Positions 57,340-64,000 of a stretch of 64,000 bases of DNA are shown one piece after another; within the stretch, counting starts at the first letter, position 1, and every line of letters starts with the position of its first letter. The notes under the pieces were generated by a model. The model saw nothing but the letters and a program-made list of their open reading frames with translations, was not told where the DNA came from and made no database searches. Source of the DNA: Ananas comosus (lineage: Eukaryota > Streptophyta > Magnoliopsida > Poales > Bromeliaceae); NCBI RefSeq assembly GCF_001540865.1, contig NC_033639.1, forward strand, positions 421,779 through 485,778, given 5' to 3'. A program made the position numbers and the translations under genes.

Positions 57340-60300
57340 ATGGGTCGTCCGGAGGGGAAGGTGGTGATGGTGACGGGGGCGTCGTCGGGGATCGGGCGCG
57401 AGCTCTGCCTCGACCTCGCCGCCGCCGGGTGCCGCGTCGTCGCCGCCGCGCGCCGCGTCGACCGGCTCAGATCGCTCTGCCGCGAGATCGACGGCTCGCG
57501 ATCGCCGGCGACTCCCCCGGCGGCGGCGGCGGCGGCGGTGGAGCTCGACGTGAGCGCCGGCGCCGCCGCGATCGAGGCCGCGGTGGCGAGCGCGTGGGAC
57601 GCGTTCGGGCGCATCGACGCCGTGGTGAACAACGCCGGGGTTAGAGGTGATCACCTCTCTCTCTCTCTTATGTTTGGATAACTTCATGAGTAATGCTACG
57701 GTTACACTCTAAAGTAAGGTGTATATTTTATACTCACTCAATTCTGAGATTATTTTTGTCACATTAATTTTTTCTTAAATTTTATTAAAAATCAATTCGA
57801 TTTTTATCAACCCTAAAATTGCAGGTGTAAAATATACATCCACTTATGAAGTGTACAAAAAGCATTTTTCTGACTTCATAGGCTTAATTACACTCTACTA
57901 CTCTGTAATTTAGTGTTATTTTTATTTACTGCGTTCGGTCGCAACGATGCCCTCATGAACAACGGCGAAGGTCAGAGGTGATCATCTCTCCCACCTCTCT
58001 ATCGTTTGGGATAAATTTATGCGTGTTGTACCAACGATATATATCTAATGTAGTTGGCTAAGTGCTTGACAGTTAACGCTCAAAATTTCAAATTTCACAC
58101 TTAGTTATTTTACATTTCTAGCTGAGGCCATTTTTATAAAATAAACGAAGCGAATAGCTTGTTGCCTTTCTCTCACTTAAAAAAAATTATTTATATGTAT
58201 CCCTACAAAATTTTAAAATTATGAATTAAATATATCTGTACGAGGCTTCAAAATATGCAAATATAGTTTTACCACTTGACAGTTGACTACCGTCAGTTGA
58301 CTGTTAAATTTTTGACAGTTTGCACTGTTATGCCCTTATAAAAATTATTTATTTTATATTTATTTAGGACTCACAACTTATAGTTTATATAGGATGATAT
58401 AAAAATTAGAATAGAAATATTAAAACTAATGATAATTTAAATAAACTAAAGAGATATCTATACAAGGGTAGAATAACCATGCATAGAGGGTGAACCAACA
58501 AGTAGGGATATATTTGCAAGTTATGCTACTTAATTAAGGTTTGTAGGAATAAATATATAATTCTATTATTTTATAGAAATATATATATATGATAACTAAA
58601 ATTTTGTTCAGATAAAAAAGTATATGCACAACTATATATAGGATAGCACAGGAATTATCCATGCTTTTTATACTTTTGTTTTATTTTATTTTTGTTGTTG
58701 TTGCTAAAAAAGCAGAAGAATTTGCACTTTCATTTGGATTCTGAGACAGAAGGAAAATGGGGTATAATTTTGCAACTTGGTCTCTACACCTTTAATTTCA
58801 TTATTATCATACAGTTTGCGACTGTTAAAGGCTAAACTATTAAAATGATCAAAAGTTTTATCGTATATAGGATAAAATGTTGGTCATTTTATAGAAAAGT
58901 TTAGGCGAATTTTATGGTGAGAGACTAAATTGAAATATACAAAAAATTATAAAGAGTTACATGTTGAAGTTAAAAAGTTCAGGAACTAAGTCACAATACA
59001 GAATATATAGTATATATAGGGGGTATCCATACATTTTATCCACAGAAATATTCTTAGCTTTCTTATCTAGAGTAAGAGCACCATAGAAAATTTATTATTT
59101 ATGACAATTGATTTAGCTCTCTCAGTACACATTTATTGTTTGTATGGGGTTATATTTATTGTTCTTTTACTTGGGTGTGAAGTGGGTACAACTACCTTTT
59201 GCAAACCTTTAATGTGTTGATCACAAGACATATATGTGTTTTATACTTTATACTTAGTATTCATGTCCTTTCGATCAGGAGGATTCTAAGATTACAATCC
59301 AAAATGGGTTATAGTTCTAGCGCTATTATATAATTTATAAGGCATATTATAGGCAACAATGATAAGAACAAAAGTGGAACTTTTTCGATGGTTTAGGGTG
59401 TGTTTGGTTCGCTTCTTTTTTACCCTGGAATCGGAAACGGAATGGATAAATCCGTTTGTGGGTGTTTGGTACGCGGGAGTTCCATTCCGATTCCGATTCC
59501 CGAGTGGAATGGGAATTCTCCAATCACCTCTTTTTCAATCCGGCCTAGGAGGCCGGATTGAAAGTTGAATCCGGACGGAATGGATATTTATTCGGATTAA
59601 ATTTATTTTTTCAACTTTTTTAATTAAAATATGAGTTAAAATTTTAAAATTAAATATATAGTTTTAANGGGCTAGCTCGGCGGGCGGAAGGCGTCCCCTG
59701 CGATGAGCTTTTTGTTGTTTTTATATAATATTTCTTAATTCATCTTATATACTTATATAAGAATGAAAATATAGTATTTTTTTCAGAAACAATCCAAACA
59801 CCTAAAACAGAGGTGTTTTTTAATAGAGTATGGAGTATTTCAGCATATCAAATACACTGTAAAATAAAATTTTGTTTTATTTCACAACAATTGCCAAACA
59901 GACCCTTATTATAAAGATAAAGTTAATATATTAATCTGATTATGTTTTTTATATTTACCTGAACCAAACACCGACAATGGGAATGATTTATTCCGATTCC
60001 GATTCAGGTGATGAACCAAACAAAATTAGGTAATGAGTCATTCCGATTCCGATTCCAGCTTATTTTGATTCCGATTCCGATTTCGATTCCGACTTCGAAC
60101 CAAACGCGAATGTTGAGATTGAAAATTGGCGAAAAGTTTGGAGACCAGTGGTGTAATCTACCATAATAATTAATTTGGCTTTTACTATACTGTTGTTGAT
60201 CACTGTTGCATGGTTGGTTCAATAATACAGCATACGAAGCAATGGAAGTTTTATGGTAAACTGGTGGGGATTGTCTAAGGATGATGTGATCTGTCACACA

Positions 60301-63300
60301 CTTTGCTGGTAATTAATTAATGTTTTCATAATCATGAACATGTTATGTGTATGTGGATTTCTCAAATAGCAATTCTAGGTGCATCGAAGTCAACCAAAAA
60401 AAAGGAAAAAATTCAGCTGAGTAGACAACATTAGGAGAGAGAGTCTCAAGGTTTGATTAAGTCCTGTTAAATATAAAAAATGTTTAAACACCGTTCTTTA
60501 ACAGCTTAAGCTTTTAGAGTACAACGGTTGTTTCACATGGTATCAGAGCAGGAGGTCCTGAGTTCGAGTCACGCCAGGCTCCTAGCATATTAATTTCCTC
60601 CCATTTAATTCAAGCCCACGTCATGGGCCGATTAAAAAGTCTCGAGCCCAGACGTGAGGGGGAGTTTAACAGCTTAAGCTTTTAGAGTACAACGGTTGTT
60701 TCACAAGTCCCGTTTGTTTTGGTGTAAGTGGAGGGGTGGAACTTAAAATCTATTACTTTCGATATTTATTTTAGTGTAAGTCAAAAATATAGTACTGTAA
60801 CTCAAGTTACGTTAGATCTCCACTTCATCTATTCTCGACTTCTCCCTCTAAAGTGCCGAACTCGACTTCTGTCACACTCAACCTTCTCTAACTAATTTAT
60901 TAAATAGTAAAATCTAAACTCTATTTTTTTTATAATGGGTTAGAATTATCTTATTTACAGTAAATTAGGATTAGCTTTAAATAATAATGAAAATTTTAAT
61001 TATTTAATAAGTTAAATTTTATAGTGGTAAGTTTATCACTATATTCAGGAGATAACGGGATCCACTTACTTATATCAAAATAAATAATGAAACTTAAAAA
61101 ATTAATTTCACCGGTACCAAGTTATATCAAAATAAACAGAAGAAGTAATTGAATTTAACTTTCAGACTGTACAAGTTACGTCAAAACAAATAATAAAAAA
61201 ATAACCACACTTAAGGAAAACTCAAATACCACTGTACTTCAGCATATGGAGTAATTAATGCTAGGGTACCTTAGAATGTTCCCAAAATGCATTCGGTGGA
61301 TCAACTTTTCATATGTGATATCTTGTTAGATACCATTTGGTATGGGCATTGCTGTGGGTGGAACAGCTTGTTCCCACCCATAGCATGGAATAGGAGTGGA
61401 AACAAAAAAATATTCCCACCCTAAAATTTTTTTAAAAAAATCTAAAATTTTAAAAAAATTAAATTTAAAATTTTATAATTAAATTAAATTAAATTAAAAA
61501 TCTCAATATTAAACTTTATAATTTTAAATTTTAAATTTAATTTTTTTAAATTTAAATTTTATATTTTTAAATTTAAATTTTATTTAAAATTTAAAATTTA
61601 AAATTTAAAATACTAACTTTTTTAATTTAAATTTTAAATTATAATTTTGAAATTTGAAATTTAAATTTTAAATTTTAAATTTGAAATTTAAAATTTGCTA
61701 TTTGAAATTTCAATTTTGGATTTTAAAATTTAAAAGTTAAAATTTAAATTAAAAAATATAAATAAAAAATTTAAAAACTTAAATTCAAATATAATATAAG
61801 AGGTAATATTATTATTTTCTATTTATAACTGCCAACTATTCCTCTTATTCCATCTTATCTTTTCAAACGCTATTTTTCTTATTCCCAAGAACAACCTAAT
61901 TTTAATCCAAACGCAAAATTGATCTAGTTCTCTCTTGTACTAGAATTTATATCTGTTTCTGAAATAAACAATTCTTACTTATACTTGAACCAAACAAAGC
62001 CTCGGTGATTTAACTTTTCAAAATTGATGTCTAGCTCATGTGTCATGTCTTGAATTATACCAACCAAACAACTTAATTACCGTCTTTTATGCAGAAACTG
62101 TGTTTTGAGTAGCTCCTTAGCATGGATTTAAGTGCGTGGCACGGGATCGTATAAGAAACTTGCTGGCATGATATGACACGGTGCATTCCAAGGCAAAGAA
62201 AATGATGCCATAATGGGCCTACTTAGGTCTCAATGGGCCTGGTTTTATGGGCCTTCTAAGCTAAAATCTTCGTTGGGCCGTATAAATTTCTTAGGGATGA
62301 TCAGTCTTTATCAGTCTCTTTTTATTGAATGATTTCTTGATTATTGGTTTCCAGCTGATTATCGCTTTAAATTAAATGTTTTACTCAGTTCAAACAATAT
62401 ATTAACTTAAAATATTTACACATTGTTTACATACTATTAGAGCACTATTCTCTATTAACTTAAAAAAGTATCTAGAGACCACGCCGATGCTGCGAATTCA
62501 AATCCCTCTATATACGCCCTTGGGGCATGTCGGTTATTTGATTTAAAGTAAACATGATAAGGAATGTTGTACACGTAAGTTTAAACCAATCGTTCTTCAG
62601 TAGCTTAAGCTTGGAATTGACATGTTAAAGTTCTGGATGGTATGCATGAAAAATAGAGTTTATAGCACGCAACAGTGTTTTAGAAGTTAAATTTGAATGT
62701 AAGTATCTCCTAGTTTATGTTGTTTCTGAAACAGTACAAAATCTGGTGTGATCTCTCCTGACCTACTTGTTTTTTTCACTTATTCACCAACTTTGCACGG
62801 GTATTTGAACAATTTCACACATTTGCAAGGCTACATACGGCGCAATTTCTTGTAGTAAGTGCGCGAAACTTTCGATTCCTGCTATAACTTGTTAGTATGC
62901 TCGTCTCAGGTGGCGTGTATTCGTCGCTAGATTGGTCTGAAGAGGAATGGAACATAAATATGACCACCAATCTAACCGGCTTGTGGCTGGTGTCGAAATA
63001 CGTATGCAGAAGGATGCGCGATGCGAAGCAGAAAGGCTCGGTGATTAACATTTCGTCGATCGCTGGTCTCGAACGAGGACAACTGCCCAGAGGAGTCGCC
63101 TATTCCGCCTCAAAAGCCGGTGTTAATTCCGTCACCAAGGTAACATTGATCTGAACTTGAAACTCTGGCATTAGCTTGAGATTCTCTTTTCGCAGTTCAC
63201 CGGAAGCATAGATTGATATGATAGAGATTCGTTCTTAACTTAAACTCGGTGAATCGAAACAAAGTGATTCGATTTCCATTTGAAATGTGTGACAATGGCG

Positions 63301-63705
63301 AATCGAAACGACAATTCTAGCCCATCATTTACTGCGCGCGCAGTTCAGGTTTTAAGTTCAAAGCAGGAACTAAATGTAAATTAAAACATCAAGTTTAAAT
63401 TTAAGTTTTATTGGCTTAATTTGCAGGTGATGGCATTGGAGCTGGGGGTGCACAATATAAGAGTGAACTCTATAAGCCCAGGCTTGTTTAAATCTGAGAT
63501 AACAGAGGGTCTCATGCAAAAGCAGTGGCTGAGCAACATCGCGACGAAGACCGTCCCGTTGAGGACGTTCGGAACATCGAACCCGGCGGTGACGTCTCTC
63601 GTGTGGTATCTCATCGACGACTCCTCGGAGTATGTCACGGGCAACGTCTTCATCGTCGACGCCGGGGCCACGCTACCGGGTGTCCCCATTTTCTCCTCTC
63701 TATAG
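57340..63705 (+). CDS. Short-chain dehydrogenase/reductase, classical NADP-type
   Basis: Three coding exons: 57340-57646, 62910-63139 and 63427-63705. Total 816 nt, 271 residues. Seen: cofactor loop TGASSGIG at residues 12-19; AAARR after the second strand, favouring NADP(H); NNAG at 97-100; catalytic Ser in INISSIAG near 151; Tyr167 and Lys171 in YSASK; then [13 protein letters not shown] and [19 protein letters not shown]. The closest plant relatives I recognise are annotated as FabG-like or glucose/ribitol-type dehydrogenases; the substrate cannot be told. There is no clear transit peptide, so cytosol is likely. Exon 1 is extremely GC-rich (Ala runs at about 61-66) while intron 1 is 5.3 kb of AT-rich nested elements. 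The stop is 183 bp from that of the convergent kinase. Confidence 0.93.
57931..58018 (+). pseudogene. Decayed copy of the dehydrogenase exon-1 end inside intron 1
   Basis: gcgttcggtcgcaacgatgc ... gaacaacggcgaaggtcaga, then ggtgatcatctctcccacct, matches 57601-57688 base for base at most positions, including the exon end and its GT donor. The copy lacks the upstream part of exon 1 and an acceptor. Relative to the exon it reads NNGEGQR in place of NNAGVR. Confidence 0.75.
58198..59060. mobile_element. Two MITE-like elements in intron 1 of the dehydrogenase
   Basis: 58198-58590: arms atccctacaaaattttaaaa and gtttgtaggaataaatatat, related to the 52331 foldback. About 58745-59000: ttgcaacttggtctctacac and ttcaggaactaagtcacaat form an inverted pair. 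59061-59393 is AT-rich without features. Confidence 0.45.
59394..60113. mobile_element. TIR element rich in ggaatcgg, inverted second copy
   Basis: Reverse-oriented relative of 55216-56030 (gtgtttggttcgcttctttt on the left; ccgacttcgaaccaaacgcg on the right). The core holds the N at 59668, followed by ggctagctcggcgggcggaa, which has no match in the other copy and looks foreign. 60114-60459 has no visible feature. Confidence 0.6.
60465..60705 (+). mobile_element. TRIM, complete, with perfect 5-bp target duplication
   Basis: Left LTR 60465-60537 (TGTTAAATAT ... GGTTGTTTCACA); primer site tggtatcagagc at 60538; internal part to 60649; polypurine gacgtgagggggag at 60650-60664; right LTR 60665-60705, lacking the first ~32 bases. 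Flanks AGTCC at 60460-60464 and 60706-60710. At 241 bp with no coding capacity it depends on another element's enzymes. Confidence 0.88.
60708..61190. mobile_element. TIR element adjoining the TRIM
   Basis: Left cccgtttgttttggtgtaag; right caagttacgtcaaaacaaat. The inner arms share acttaaaatctatta/taataatgaaacttaaaa and gttatatcaaaataaac. It abuts the TRIM target duplication, so the TRIM inserted at its left edge. Confidence 0.5.
61330..62005. mobile_element. AT-rich element, relative of 22318 and 56140
   Basis: Left taccatttggtatgggcatt with gtgggtggaacagcttgttc; core 61430-61800 of aaatttaaaatttt words; right ttatacttgaaccaaacaaa. 62006-62909 holds a truncated relative of 32748 (catggatttaagtgcgtggc at 62120) and a decayed TRIM-like stretch near 62450-62610, then the acceptor for exon 2. 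Confidence 0.45.
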
Positions 63706-63888
63706 TCCTTTATGCATGACTTGTTTTTGACTATTGTGGGGAATTTGGAAGTAATTTTATTATATTTTCTTTGGTGTTCAATGTGAAAGGAGGATGAATC
63801 GTTTGAAATTTCTCTATATATGAATGGGTTACAATTGCAAGAACTATGGCATAGAAATGTAGACATGTTAAGTACTTTTTCGAAGAAG

Positions 63889-64000
63889 TTACACGATTGA
63901 ACTGATGTAAGAAGAAGGATCAGGCGGAACGGCGACGGCGACCGCGCCCTCGAGCATCTGAGCCACTTTCCGCATCGACGGCCTCAGCGATGGCTCCTCC
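63889..64000 (-). CDS. C-terminal end of a receptor-like protein kinase (5' part outside window)
   Basis: On the minus strand the last 36 codons read [18 protein letters not shown] then [18 protein letters not shown] and TAA at 63889-63891. The invariant Arg of kinase subdomain XI is in SLRPSM, and KVAQMLEG followed by V-PPDP is the usual tail of G-type lectin S-receptor-like Ser/Thr kinases (LECRK type). The subclass is an inference from 36 residues; an LRK10-like or wall-associated kinase is possible. Such kinases sit in the plasma membrane and act in defence or stress signalling. Only the tail is in the window. Confidence 0.8.
   Translation of the reverse strand, partial: EEPSLRPSMRKVAQMLEGAVAVAVPPDPSSYISSIV

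Noticed and set aside
57142..57687. 181- and 105-residue minus-strand ORFs over dehydrogenase exon 1
   Set aside because: Low-complexity Arg/Ala/Pro sequence opposite a clear SDR cofactor-binding domain; caused by GC-rich DNA.
1..64000. A new multi-gene defence or biosynthetic system
   Set aside because: All recognisable genes are unrelated conserved housekeeping families in mixed orientation; adjacency gives no sign of joint function.

Overview
The window is nuclear DNA from a flowering plant. Its genes have many GT-AG introns, and the gaps are AT-rich and full of small nested transposons. Very GC-rich first exons next to AT-rich introns (clearest in the dehydrogenase at 57340 and the KH/zinc-finger gene at 20166) suggest a monocot; the species cannot be fixed from sequence alone. 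Eight protein genes were rebuilt exon by exon, and every exon junction keeps frame. All are conserved housekeeping genes; they do not form an operon or shared pathway.

Layout: RGP1 (-, runs off the left edge), subunit of the RAB6/YPT6 exchange factor; NTAN1 (+, 9592-15064), N-terminal asparagine amidohydrolase of the N-degron pathway; a KHZ-type RNA-binding protein (-, 16179-20166) with CCCH-CCCH-KH-CCCH; plastid enoyl-ACP reductase ENR (+, 28619-32336); SMC5/6 kleisin NSE4 (-, 34119-37841); EMSY-like chromatin reader EML (-, 46770-51615); an NADP-type short-chain dehydrogenase (+, 57340-63705) split by a 5.3-kb intron; and the C-terminal end of a receptor-like kinase (-, 63889 to the right edge). 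Neighbours are mostly in alternating orientation, so there are divergent promoters and convergent 3' ends. The last two genes have stop codons only 183 bp apart.

The gaps (6.6-9.4, 20.5-28.2, 32.4-34.1, 37.9-46.7, 51.7-57.2 kb and the intron at 57.6-62.9 kb) hold mobile-element remains: a solo LTR with 5-bp target duplications; miniature LTR elements (TRIMs), one complete at 241 bp with a perfect duplication and another family as a tandem array; tRNA-derived SINEs with 12- and 16-bp duplications; Helitron-like 3' ends; and several families of foldback MITEs, many nested in each other. Single N bases at 21380, 22584, 25570, 39373, 41591 and 59668 mark assembly joins, and at least four adjoin duplicated sequence.

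No new multi-gene system was found. The points most worth checking are a decayed copy of the dehydrogenase exon-1 end inside its own intron, two upstream ORFs in the RGP1 leader, a GC-AG intron in ENR, a 0.9-kb duplication upstream of the KHZ promoter, and foldback elements that carry microsatellites at their ends.
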